From contig JASFIT010000193.1 of the NCBI GenBank assembly GCA_050122535.1, positions 1-8,578 on the forward strand: a DNA stretch of 8,578 nucleotides, written 5' to 3'. Below, piece by piece: positions 1 to 6,647 of this stretch. The first letter of the stretch is position 1. The number at the start of each line of letters is the position of its first letter. Source of the stretch: JASFEQ01 sp050122535 (GTDB lineage: Bacteria; Desulfobacterota; DSM-4660; Desulfatiglandales; HGW-15). The translations under genes were made by a program, and so were the position numbers. The notes under the pieces were generated by a model. The model saw only the letters and a list, made by a program, of their open reading frames with translations, ran no database searches and was not told the DNA's origin.

Positions 1-368
1 GAAGAAACGACCCGCGCCGCCCATTCAGCTTGCAGAGAATTGATCCCAGAATCCATTTCGCTTTGGTCTGCGGTTCCAGATCCTGCGCGCCTATTCGTTT
101 TTATGAGCCCGATCGTATTCATGAGCAGTTGGAAATCGCGACAAAAAATTTTATTAACAGTTCAGAAGTTGTGATTCTCCCGGAAGAAAACAAGATCCTG
201 CTTTCCCAGATCTTCAAATGGTATAAGAGAGACTTTGGGGGGAAGAAGCAGATGTTTGAATTTGTTCAGCGCTATTTGGATCAAGATGAAAAGTCGGAAT
301 TTTTTGTGAACAACAAAGATAGCCTCGTGGTGGAATATCTGTTCTACGACTGGAACCTAAACCATTGA
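1..368 (+). CDS. DUF547-domain protein, C-terminal part (5' end outside window)
   Basis: The reading frame is open from position 3, with no stop before the TGA at 366-368, so the gene begins upstream of the window. The visible part holds the conserved core of the DUF547 family: an ND-PR-R-PF-L stretch runs straight into DPRIHFALVCGSRSCAPI, then a Y-x-P-DRIHEQLE helix, a FINSS segment and a C-terminal FYDWNLN ending. The TTG at position 30 sits inside this conserved core, so it is not the start. DUF547 has no established biochemical function that I can name. A CxxxxC pair (CGSRSC) is visible. The stop lies 72 bases before the preferred zwf start, on the same strand. In my recollection DUF547 genes often occur near arsS-type radical SAM genes, which would fit the gene two positions downstream of zwf; that is inference. 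Confidence 0.85.
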   Translation, partial: RNDPRRPFSLQRIDPRIHFALVCGSRSCAPIRFYEPDRIHEQLEIATKNFINSSEVVILPEENKILLSQIFKWYKRDFGGKKQMFEFVQRYLDQDEKSEFFVNNKDSLVVEYLFYDWNLNH

Positions 369-440
369 TAACTCTGCTTAGAGTTGGTAGGGTGGTCGGA
401 ATTTGTGGGGCGGCATTACCGCATATGGCTGGGGAAAAAG

Positions 441-2009
441 ATGAGCATCAGAGATAGCAAATTGAATGAATCCGTTGAAGCGGCTCTGGCTGAGATGAAG
501 ACCCAAAACTCTGGAATGCCGGAGGGCTGTATCGTGGATGAGTCTCTGGAGCCTTGCGCCATCGTGATCGTGGGCGCGTCTGGGGACCTGACCGCAAGAA
601 AACTGGTTCCAGCCCTTTTTAATCTGTACCTAAACGATGGACTGCCGGATCCCTTCATTATTGTGGGTTGCAGTCGCACAAAAATGAGCGACCAGGATTT
701 CCGAAACAAAATGGAAAGGGGTATGGATGGGGCCGGCAAACTGAACAAGGCGAAATGGAAGGCATTTGCGAACTCCCTTTACTACCGTTCTATAGACTAT
801 GGGGAGCTCTCCTCTTTCATGCATTTGGCAGAGGCCTTGCGAGAGTTGGACAAAAAGCATAAAACCCTGGGCAACAAAATCTTTGATCTTGCCATTCCGC
901 CTTCCCTGTATGGCACAGTTGCCCGGATGATTGGAAAAGCGGGCCTTTCCATTGAAAAGGAAGACGGCAATGGGTGGTCACGTATCGTTGTGGAAAAGCC
1001 TTTCGGCAGGGACCTGAAGACAGCCGTTGAGCTGGATGAAACCCTTCACGAACATTTTCAGGAACACCAGATATTCAGGATTGATCACTACCTGGCCAAG
1101 GAAACGGTCCAGAACGTGTTGATGCTTCGGTTTGCCAACTCCATTTTTGAGCCCATCTGGAACAGAAATTACATCGACCATGTGGAAATAACCGCTGCCG
1201 AAAGCCTTGGAGTTGAACATCGGGCGGGCTACTACGAGCAGGCGGGTGTCTTAAGAGACATGTTCCAGAATCATATGATGCAGCTTTTGGCCCTGACCGC
1301 CATGGAGCCCCCTTCTCTTTTCGAGGCAGACTATGTGAGGGATGAAAAGGTGAAAGTGTTTCGATCTCTGAGACCTTTTCCTGTTGAAAACTTGAATAAA
1401 TACCTTATTTTAGGACAATATATTTCCGGCGTCATCGACGGGAAAAAGGTGCCCGCTTACCGGGACGAACCTGGTGTGAGCCCAGACTCCCTTACGCCCA
1501 CTTTTGCCACGATGAAAGTCTTTGTAGGAAACTGGCGATGGAAGGGCGTGCCATTTTACCTCACATCAGGCAAAAGGCTGACTCGAAAACTGACTCAGAT
1601 CATTATCCAATTCAAGGAAGTCCCCCATTCCATGTTTCGCCCTGTTTTGGGCGAACATATATCAGCCAACCGATTGATTTTGGGCATCTACCCAGAGGAA
1701 GAAATCACCTTGACCTTTCAGACCAAATATCCGGGCGCCAAGGTATGTTTGAGATCCGTAACCATGGATTTCCTTTATCATCAAAACTATTCTGGGCCCG
1801 TGCTGGAGGCCTATGAAAAGGTGCTTATCGACTGCATTCAGGGGGATCAGACATTATTCTGGCGACAGGATGCTGTGGAACGCTCCTGGTCCTTTCTTAC
1901 ACCTATCCTGGAACAATGTGAAACCTGCGGTGATCGGGGGGAAACGCTCCTCCCTTATGCGGCGGGAAGCTGGGGGCCAAAGGCTGCTGAGGCGTTGAGG
2001 CGGAGCTGA
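441..2009 (+). CDS. zwf: Glucose-6-phosphate 1-dehydrogenase
   Basis: This cytosolic enzyme oxidises glucose 6-phosphate to 6-phosphogluconolactone with reduction of NADP+ (or NAD+), the first step of the oxidative pentose phosphate pathway. With the ATG at 441 the protein has 522 residues, a little longer than typical bacterial Zwf. The Rossmann nucleotide-binding motif GASGDLT is at about residues 45-51, EKPFGRD at 185-191, and the active-site signature RIDHYLAKE at 213-221 (substrate-binding D215/H216 region). The conserved stretches LRFANSIFEPIWNR and RDMFQNHMMQLL follow. The family signature is usually DHYLGKE; here Ala replaces Gly. An in-frame TTG at 384 would add 19 residues, but it has no Shine-Dalgarno sequence. 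The ATG at 441 follows a GGGGA tract, and family homology begins well after it. The N-terminal ~35 residues before the Rossmann strand are poorly conserved. Probably the head of an operon with the next two genes; pgl, the next enzyme of the pathway, is at the far end of the window. Confidence 0.96.
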   Translation: MSIRDSKLNESVEAALAEMKTQNSGMPEGCIVDESLEPCAIVIVGASGDLTARKLVPALFNLYLNDGLPDPFIIVGCSRTKMSDQDFRNKMERGMDGAGKLNKAKWKAFANSLYYRSIDYGELSSFMHLAEALRELDKKHKTLGNKIFDLAIPPSLYGTVARMIGKAGLSIEKEDGNGWSRIVVEKPFGRDLKTAVELDETLHEHFQEHQIFRIDHYLAKETVQNVLMLRFANSIFEPIWNRNYIDHVEITAAESLGVEHRAGYYEQAGVLRDMFQNHMMQLLALTAMEPPSLFEADYVRDEKVKVFRSLRPFPVENLNKYLILGQYISGVIDGKKVPAYRDEPGVSPDSLTPTFATMKVFVGNWRWKGVPFYLTSGKRLTRKLTQIIIQFKEVPHSMFRPVLGEHISANRLILGIYPEEEITLTFQTKYPGAKVCLRSVTMDFLYHQNYSGPVLEAYEKVLIDCIQGDQTLFWRQDAVERSWSFLTPILEQCETCGDRGETLLPYAAGSWGPKAAEALRRS

Positions 2010-2053
2010 ATTCAGGAAATATTATCTAAAATAGCTCTAGGAGGAATTGGGAC

Positions 2054-2386
2054 ATGGAGACATACTACAAACCGGAGGATCTTCCTAAATTCGAAGAAAT
2101 CGGGGGGGAGGCATCGGATCTTGCAAAAAAATTCTTTGATTACTATGGTGCTGTTTTTTCTGAGGGAGATCTCACAGAGAGGGAGAAATCGCTCATCGCC
2201 CTTGCCGTTGCCCACACCATACAATGTCCTTACTGCATCGATGCCTTTACTCAGGCCTGCCTGGAAAAAGGATCCAATCTGGGCGAGATGACCGAGGCGG
2301 TTCACGTGGTGACAGCAATCCGGGGTGGGGCATCCCTGGTTCACGGTATTCAGATGCGCAATATCGCCGAGAAGCTCTCCATGTAG
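2054..2386 (+). CDS. AhpD/carboxymuconolactone decarboxylase-like CxxC protein, ArsS-associated peroxidase-like
   Basis: A 110-residue, all-helical protein of the AhpD-like/CMD fold. It carries the redox motif CPYC at residues 58-61 within an LAVAHTIQCPYCIDAF helix, and the family-typical EAVHVVTAIRGGASLVHG segment follows at about 81-98. The family resembles the peroxidase-like proteins encoded next to ArsS-type radical SAM genes (arsenosugar biosynthesis-associated peroxidase-like protein), and that gene does follow directly, 23 bases downstream. In classical AhpD the motif is CxxCxxxH with a proton-relay His; here the corresponding residue is Phe65, so the catalytic relay must differ. H54 is the nearest His. 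The first motif Cys is encoded by TGT, not TGA, so this copy is not a selenoprotein. The start is well supported: AGGAGG at 2039-2044 lies nine bases before the ATG. Substrate unknown; a thiol/selenol peroxidase or reductase partner for the radical SAM protein is inference. Confidence 0.88.
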   Translation: METYYKPEDLPKFEEIGGEASDLAKKFFDYYGAVFSEGDLTEREKSLIALAVAHTIQCPYCIDAFTQACLEKGSNLGEMTEAVHVVTAIRGGASLVHGIQMRNIAEKLSM

Positions 2387-2409
2387 GAGCGGTTCGTTAA
2401 GGGGGAAGA

Positions 2410-3423
2410 ATGCGTCTCGAGCAACCTTCACAAGAGAGTGAAATGGTCTCTGGGGAAAAGGCTGTAACCGTCGAGCCTTTTCGCCAGACCCTTTCAAGGC
2501 ACGGCCTAAGATTGGACCGGGGACAGACGACGACTTTGCAGATCAATGTGGGCCTTTTCTGCAATCAGACCTGTCGACACTGTCATCTAAACGCTGGACC
2601 TGGGCGCATGGAAAATATGGACTTAGAGACCGCTGACCAGGTGGTGGACTATGCCCAAAGGAGTTCTTTTGAAATCATAGATATCACCGGCGGAGCGCCT
2701 GAACTGAACCCGAATCTGGTTTATCTCATTAAGAGAGTCGCCCCCGTTGCCCTCAGGATCATGGTCCGCACGAACCTCTCCGCTTTGAATGACGGCAAGC
2801 GAGACTATTTGTTTGAGATTTTCAAAGAGAATAATGTGGTGGTCGTAGCCTCTTTCCCTTCCATTAATGAGGCACAAGCGGATTCTCAGCGAGGCAGTGG
2901 TATTTTTCAGAAGAGTATGGCTGCCCTGAAGAGACTGAATGATGAGGGGTATGGAAAAGAAGAATCCGGCTTGGAGCTAAATCTGGTTTCTAACCCGACC
3001 GGCGCATTCCTGCCCTCTTCACAGCCTGAGGCAGAGAAGAGATTCCGCAAAGTTCTGAAACAAAAGTGGGGCATTTCTTTTAATAACCTTTTCAATTTTG
3101 CCAATGTACCCCTTGGAAGGTTTCGCCAGTGGCTCGCCCAGTCGGGCAACCTGGGAAGATATATTGAGAAACTCGCCTCCAGTTTCAACCCTTGCGCCAT
3201 GGAAGGGCTCATGTGCCGCACGCTCGTCTCTGTGGCCTGGGACGGATACCTCTATGATTGTGATTTTAACCTGGCAAGGGGTCTTTATTTGGGGGGAAGA
3301 AGAATTCACGTCTCAAAAATGCCGGGGCCTCCTGCTCAAGGAACGCCTATTGCCGTGGCCGATCACTGCTATACATGTACCGCTGGTGCGGGCTTCACGT
3401 GAGGTGGGGCCATCAAGGCCTGA
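2410..3423 (+). CDS. arsS: Radical SAM/Cys-rich selenoprotein, arsenosugar biosynthesis ArsS type (TGA at 3400 read as Sec)
   Basis: Radical SAM enzyme of the family whose characterised members make 5'-deoxyadenosyl-dimethylarsine-type intermediates of arsenosugars. The 4Fe-4S/SAM motif CNQTCRHC gives C51, C55 and C58 (CxxxCxxC), and TGGAPELN at 93-100 is the SAM-contacting GG motif. A Cys-rich C-terminal domain has C262, C269, C284, C320 and C323. Naive translation stops after residue 330 at TGA 3400-3402, in the middle of the conserved tail. Reading that TGA as selenocysteine gives CTAGAGFT-U-GGAIKA and ends at TGA 3421-3423 (337 residues). This matches the family ending, in which a Cys or Sec follows the CTAGAG motif and is followed by a Gly-containing tail. 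A hairpin meeting the bacterial SECIS rules follows the codon. The ATG at 2410 has a purine-rich AAGGGGGAAGA Shine-Dalgarno. It is probably co-transcribed with the CxxC gene upstream. No ArsM methyltransferase gene is in the window, so arsenic chemistry is inferred from family only. Confidence 0.88.
3400..3402 (+). other. Selenocysteine codon (TGA) in arsS
   Basis: In-frame TGA at codon 331 of the radical SAM gene. The frame stays open for six further codons encoding GGAIKA and then stops at 3421. The position corresponds to the Cys/Sec that follows the CTAGAG motif in this family. Treating it as Sec restores the family-typical tail, and a SECIS-like hairpin begins 14 bases downstream. Confidence 0.85.
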
Positions 3424-3432
3424 GTTCAGGCC
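3417..3432 (+). promoter_or_regulatory. Bacterial SECIS element (stem-loop)
   Basis: Inverted repeat GGCCTGAGTTCAGGCC forms a perfect six-base-pair stem (GGCCTG/CAGGCC) with an AGTT loop, or seven pairs if A-T is counted. The stem begins 14 bases after the TGA and the loop 20 bases after it. Known bacterial SECIS elements have the apical loop about 16-37 bases after the UGA and a G among the first two loop bases; here the second loop base is G. All three criteria are met. Unusually, the true terminating TGA (3421-3423) lies inside this hairpin. SelB would bind this structure to deliver Sec-tRNA. A competing small stem with GGCC just upstream is possible. Confidence 0.75.
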
Positions 3433-3527
3433 AGGAAGTCGGAGAAAAAACGAATGTTCCCTCCTCAATTGTAAGCTCGGTGGGATTTTCGCGACTAACA
3501 AATAATTTCTTAAAAATCTAAACTGCT

Positions 3528-3563
3528 CCCTCCCCCTCGAATGGGGGAGGGCTAGGGTGGGGG
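3528..3563 (+). repeat. C/G hairpin overlapping a G-quadruplex-type motif
   Basis: A perfect nine-base-pair stem is formed by CCCTCCCCC (3528-3536) and GGGGGAGGG (3543-3551) with a TCGAAT loop. The right arm is also the first half of four G-tracts (GGGGG, GGG, GGG, GGGGG) separated by loops of one, three and one bases through 3563, a classic four-tract G-quadruplex pattern on the sense strand. No T-run follows, so this is not a typical intrinsic terminator. It lies about 100 bases after the arsS stop. Confidence 0.6.
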
Positions 3564-3582
3564 TGACTGGCAAATGGATTCT

Positions 3583-3649
3583 CCCTCCCCTAAACCCCTC
3601 TCCATCCTCCGCAGTAGCCTGCTACGGAGGACGGGCCGCCAGGGGAGGG
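3583..3649 (+). repeat. Long nested inverted repeat (MITE/REP-like) between arsS and TVP38 gene
   Basis: Outer arms CCCTCCCCT (3583-3591) and AGGGGAGGG (3641-3649) are perfectly complementary. Inside them TCCTCC (3605-3610) and GTAGC (3614-3618) pair with GCTAC (3621-3625) and GGAGGA (3626-3631), leaving a three-base bulge and a two-base tip. The arm sequence is nearly that of the preceding hairpin, so the two may be copies of one repeat family. No coding sequence is visible in the spacer from 3424 to 3688. Function unknown; mRNA 3'-end protection or a non-autonomous mobile element are both possible. Confidence 0.6.
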
Positions 3650-3697
3650 GTTCATATGGTCTGAAAGGAGAAGGGGTAGTCCCCCGTTTTGCGAAGT

Positions 3698-4408
3698 ATG
3701 GTAAATAAAATGGAAGCAGCTATTGAACAACCTGTAAAGAGTAGAAAGAAGGGGCTGGTAAAGGCCCTCGTTCTTTTAGTATTCATTATTGGGGCCATTT
3801 ATGCGATAAAGTACACCCCTCTTAAAGATTATTTCACCCGAGAAGCACTGGGTGGTTTTCTGGACATGGCGGGCATCTGGGCTCCTATAGTTTATATGTT
3901 AGTCTATGCTGCTGGTGTATGCCTGTTTGCTCCCGGGACTATTTTGACCTTTCTCGGTGCTGCCATTTTTGGGCCCTATTGGGGGTTCCTCTATGTTTGG
4001 ATTGGCGCTATGATAGGCGCCAGTGTTGCGTTTTGGATAGGACGAACCTTAGGGAGGGATTTTGCCGCCTCCCTGATTGGGGACAAACTGAAGAAGTATG
4101 ACGACGGCATAGAGCGCAACGGTTTTGCTACAGTCCTCTATTTGCGTCTTGTCTGGTTTCCTTTTACCCCCATGAACTTTGGCATGGGATTGACCAAGGT
4201 CCGTTTTTGGGACTATTTGTATGGTACAGGCCTGGGGATTATTCCCGGAACTTTCATCTTGGTCTTCTTCATCGGAACGGTGAGAGAGGTCTGGGCCTCC
4301 GGAGACTGGGGCCAACTAATTTCGGTGAAGTTCTTCTTTCTTTTAGGTCTATTCATCTTCTCGTTTTTCATGCCCAAAATCATAAAGAAGATAAAAGGAG
4401 AAGCTTAG
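3698..4408 (+). CDS. TVP38/TMEM64 family (DedA-like, VTT domain) membrane protein
   Basis: A polytopic inner-membrane protein of 236 residues from the ATG at 3698. A basic N-terminus (KSRKKG) is followed by a first membrane helix at about 20-38. The VTT/SNARE-associated core (about 60-195) carries the family hallmarks: a FAPGTILTFLGAAIFGPYWG stretch, then GAMIGASVAFWIGRTLGRD, then FATVLYLRLVWFPFTPMNFG and a G-x-x-P-GTF segment. A final helix (about 205-224) ends in a Lys-rich tail. DedA-superfamily proteins are implicated in lipid translocation and membrane homeostasis; for TVP38-type members the substrate is not settled, and some relatives are linked to metal or selenite transport. An upstream in-frame TTG at 3689 lies 12 bases after AAGGGG (3671-3676), so it may be the true start; the ATG at 3698 is 21 bases away. 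I recall such genes beside arsS-type genes, so a role in exporting or handling the arsenic product is a reasonable inference, not shown. Confidence 0.9.
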   Translation: MVNKMEAAIEQPVKSRKKGLVKALVLLVFIIGAIYAIKYTPLKDYFTREALGGFLDMAGIWAPIVYMLVYAAGVCLFAPGTILTFLGAAIFGPYWGFLYVWIGAMIGASVAFWIGRTLGRDFAASLIGDKLKKYDDGIERNGFATVLYLRLVWFPFTPMNFGMGLTKVRFWDYLYGTGLGIIPGTFILVFFIGTVREVWASGDWGQLISVKFFFLLGLFIFSFFMPKIIKKIKGEA

Positions 4409-4468
4409 AGATTTTGTTAGCTTCGCCCGATCGCCCATAGGCAGCGCTTCCGATCCGCAGGACCAACA

Positions 4469-4491
4469 GGCCGGAGGGTAGGGCTCTGGCC
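4469..4491 (+). repeat. Short hairpin in the spacer before tkt
   Basis: GGCCGGAG (4469-4476) pairs with CTCTGGCC (4484-4491) through eight pairs including one G-U, with a seven-base loop. No T-run follows. The surrounding 190-base spacer (4409-4601) shows no gene. I looked for a riboswitch core and did not recognise one. It may hold the tkt promoter, but I see no convincing -35/-10 pair. Confidence 0.4.
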
Positions 4492-4582
4492 AGGGCGGAA
4501 TATTAGCTCATGGGGGCGTGAGGTGCCAACCAGAATAGTCTACCCCTTTAGAAGGTTGTTTCATTCAGCACTATGAATTTAG

Positions 4583-4594
4583 AAAGGAGTGGAG
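4583..4594 (+). promoter_or_regulatory. Ribosome binding site for tkt
   Basis: AAAGGAG (4583-4589) and a second GGAG (4591-4594) precede three possible starts: ATG 4595 (opens only ATG CGT GAT GAC TAG), GTG 4599 and ATG 4602. GGAG 4591-4594 is seven bases before ATG 4602, which also matches where transketolase homology begins. Confidence 0.6.
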
Positions 4595-4601
4595 ATGCGT
4601 G

Positions 4602-6608
4602 ATGACTAGCCTAGATGAACTTTGTGTGAATACGATTCGAATGCTTTCCGCAGACGGTGTTGAAAAGGCGAACTCCGGACATCCTGGTATGCCCATGGGA
4701 GCGGCCACTGTTGCTTATGTCTTATGGACCCGGTATTTAAAGCATAACCCAGAGAATCCGGACTGGCCTGACCGGGATCGATTTGTCCTTTCTGCGGGTC
4801 ACGGTTCCATGCTGCTCTATAGCCTGCTTCATCTCACAGGCTACGACCTATCGCTTGATGAATTAAAGAACTTCCGCCAATGGGGGAGTAAGACGCCTGG
4901 GCATCCGGAATCCCATATCACAAAGGGCGTGGAGACCACCACAGGTCCCCTTGGGCAGGGCTTTGCAAACGGCGTGGGGATGGCCATTGCCGAGCGATAC
5001 TTAGCAGCCCATTTCAATCGTGCAGGACATGACATTGTAGACCACCACATCTACGGCATCGTGAGCGATGGCGATCTCATGGAAGGGGTCTCCCACGAAG
5101 CGGCTTCCTTGGCTGGTCACTTGAAACTGGGAAACATCATTTATTTTTATGATGATAACCATATCAGCATCGATGGGAGTACAGACTTGGCCTTTACTGA
5201 AAATCGGGTGGATCGTTTTAAGGCATATGGCTGGCATGTTCACAGTGTAGAGGACGGAAATGACATCAAAGCCATAGATAAGGCTATCCGGATAGCACAG
5301 GAGGAAAAGGGGCGCCCCTCACTCATCTCTGTGCGAACCCATATCGGCTATGGCAGTCCGAACAAGCAGGATACGGCTTCAGCCCACGGCGAGCCTTTGG
5401 GAGCGGAGGAGCTCAAGCTGACCAAAGAAAACCTGGGATGGCCCCTGGAACCTGAGTTTCTCATCCCTGAGGAGGCATTGAAGCAATTCCGGAAGTCCCT
5501 TGAAAAAGGCAAGGCCTGGGAAAAGGAATGGACAGATCGTTTTCAGGCCTACGAAAAGACCCATCCTAAACTGGCTGCGGAGTGCCAGCGATGGATGAGT
5601 GGTCAATTCCCGGATGGCTGGGAGAGGGAAATTCCCTCGTTTCCAGCTGACCCCAAGGGTGTGGCGACCCGTGTGGCGTCCGGCACGGTGTTGAGTGCTG
5701 TTGCCCCTATCCTCCCCAACCTGATCGGGGGTTCTGCTGATCTTGCACCCTCCAACAAGACCTTTGTGAAAGGAGGAGAGGTATTTCAAGGTGGGCAATA
5801 CGCAGGACGCAATTTCCACTTCGGCGTGCGAGAGCATGGCATGGGCTCCATTATGAATGGTATGGCTTTACATGGAGGCGTCATTCCCTATGGGGGAACG
5901 TTTCTTATCTTCTCCGATTACATGCGGCCCCCCATCCGTCTTGCGGCCATGATGGGACTGAAGGTCATTTACATCTTCACCCATGACAGTATAGGGCTGG
6001 GCGAAGATGGTCCAACCCATCAGCCCATTGAACAATTGGCCGCTCTCAGGGCCATCCCAAACTTAACAGTCCTCCGACCCTGTGATGCCAATGAAACCGC
6101 AGAGGCCTGGCGCTTTGCTCTGAAACATGAAGAGGGGCCTGTCGCTCTTGCCCTAACCAGACAAGGCCTCCCCATTCTAGACAGGGTAAAGTTTGCATCT
6201 GCAGATGGCCTGTTTCGAGGCGGTTACGTCCTAAGTGATGATGGAGATAAAGAGCCAGACATCATTCTGATGAGTAGCGGGTCAGAGATCCATATTGCCC
6301 TGGAAGCCGCAAATAAGCTCAGAGAAAAAGATGTGGCCGTGCGCGTGGTGAGTATGCCCTCTTGGGAGTTGTTCGACAAACAACCTGAGGCATATCGAGA
6401 TCAGGTGCTGCCCCCTGAGATAAACACTCGCATAGCCATCGAAGCCGGAGCCACACAGGGGTGGCATGGTTATCTGGGTAATAAGGCTGCGGTGATCGGC
6501 ATAGACCATTTTGGCGCCTCCGCACCCTACAAGATTCTGTATGAGAAATTTGGGATCACCGCTGAACGAGCAGTCGAAAAGGCGTTACAGTTGTTGGGTA
6601 AGAGTTAA
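4602..6608 (+). CDS. tkt: Transketolase
   Basis: Thiamine-diphosphate enzyme that transfers two-carbon ketol units between sugar phosphates in the non-oxidative pentose phosphate pathway; cytosolic, normally a homodimer. From ATG 4602 it has 668 residues, full length (about 660-670 is usual). The N-terminal TPP domain carries SGHPGMPMG with H27, SAGHGSMLLYSLLH with H67, a GPLGQG loop, and the SDGDLMEG cofactor motif around D158 with its N-ended DDNHISIDG strand. The pyrimidine domain has GVREHGMGSI with the catalytic Glu at 411, the same number as in the E. coli enzyme, and EDGPTHQPIEQ with H473, also as in E. coli. The C-terminal domain (about 535-668) includes SSGSEIHIAL and the GWHGYLG and FGASAP motifs. 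All key residues are present. It is flanked by spacers of about 190 bases or more on each side, so it is probably its own transcription unit. It may be regulated with zwf and pgl as one pathway. Confidence 0.98.
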   Translation: MTSLDELCVNTIRMLSADGVEKANSGHPGMPMGAATVAYVLWTRYLKHNPENPDWPDRDRFVLSAGHGSMLLYSLLHLTGYDLSLDELKNFRQWGSKTPGHPESHITKGVETTTGPLGQGFANGVGMAIAERYLAAHFNRAGHDIVDHHIYGIVSDGDLMEGVSHEAASLAGHLKLGNIIYFYDDNHISIDGSTDLAFTENRVDRFKAYGWHVHSVEDGNDIKAIDKAIRIAQEEKGRPSLISVRTHIGYGSPNKQDTASAHGEPLGAEELKLTKENLGWPLEPEFLIPEEALKQFRKSLEKGKAWEKEWTDRFQAYEKTHPKLAAECQRWMSGQFPDGWEREIPSFPADPKGVATRVASGTVLSAVAPILPNLIGGSADLAPSNKTFVKGGEVFQGGQYAGRNFHFGVREHGMGSIMNGMALHGGVIPYGGTFLIFSDYMRPPIRLAAMMGLKVIYIFTHDSIGLGEDGPTHQPIEQLAALRAIPNLTVLRPCDANETAEAWRFALKHEEGPVALALTRQGLPILDRVKFASADGLFRGGYVLSDDGDKEPDIILMSSGSEIHIALEAANKLREKDVAVRVVSMPSWELFDKQPEAYRDQVLPPEINTRIAIEAGATQGWHGYLGNKAAVIGIDHFGASAPYKILYEKFGITAERAVEKALQLLGKS

Positions 6609-6647
6609 TATCGTTTCGTAGGATCGAGCTAACCGGCCAATCTGGGC

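Noticed and set aside
384..440. TTG start extending zwf by 19 residues
   Set aside because: There is no Shine-Dalgarno before the TTG and the added residues are not conserved-looking; the ATG at 441 has a purine tract.
2227..2238. Selenocysteine in the CxxC partner protein
   Set aside because: The motif codons are TGT and TGC, both ordinary cysteine, and the frame has no internal TGA.
2012..2497. 161-residue minus-strand open frame
   Set aside because: It lies fully antisense to the CxxC gene and the start of arsS, both of which have clear family motifs; the translated product shows no recognisable domain.
3400..3423. Frameshift or sequencing error as the explanation of the early arsS stop
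   Set aside because: The same frame continues directly with the family-like GGAIKA tail and a SECIS hairpin at the right distance; no base change is needed.
3098..3505. 135-residue plus-strand frame overlapping the end of arsS
   Set aside because: It overlaps the Cys-rich domain of arsS in another frame and has no recognisable motif. The frame after TGA 3400 in the arsS phase is short and explained by Sec recoding.
3528..3651. Intrinsic terminator after arsS
   Set aside because: The stems are strong but no T-run follows either hairpin.
4409..4601. Riboswitch upstream of tkt
   Set aside because: One short hairpin is visible, but I could not match any known riboswitch core, including the thiamine pyrophosphate class.
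5379..5837. 152-residue minus-strand open frame
   Set aside because: It is antisense to the middle of transketolase, whose residues are fully conserved there; no domain is visible.
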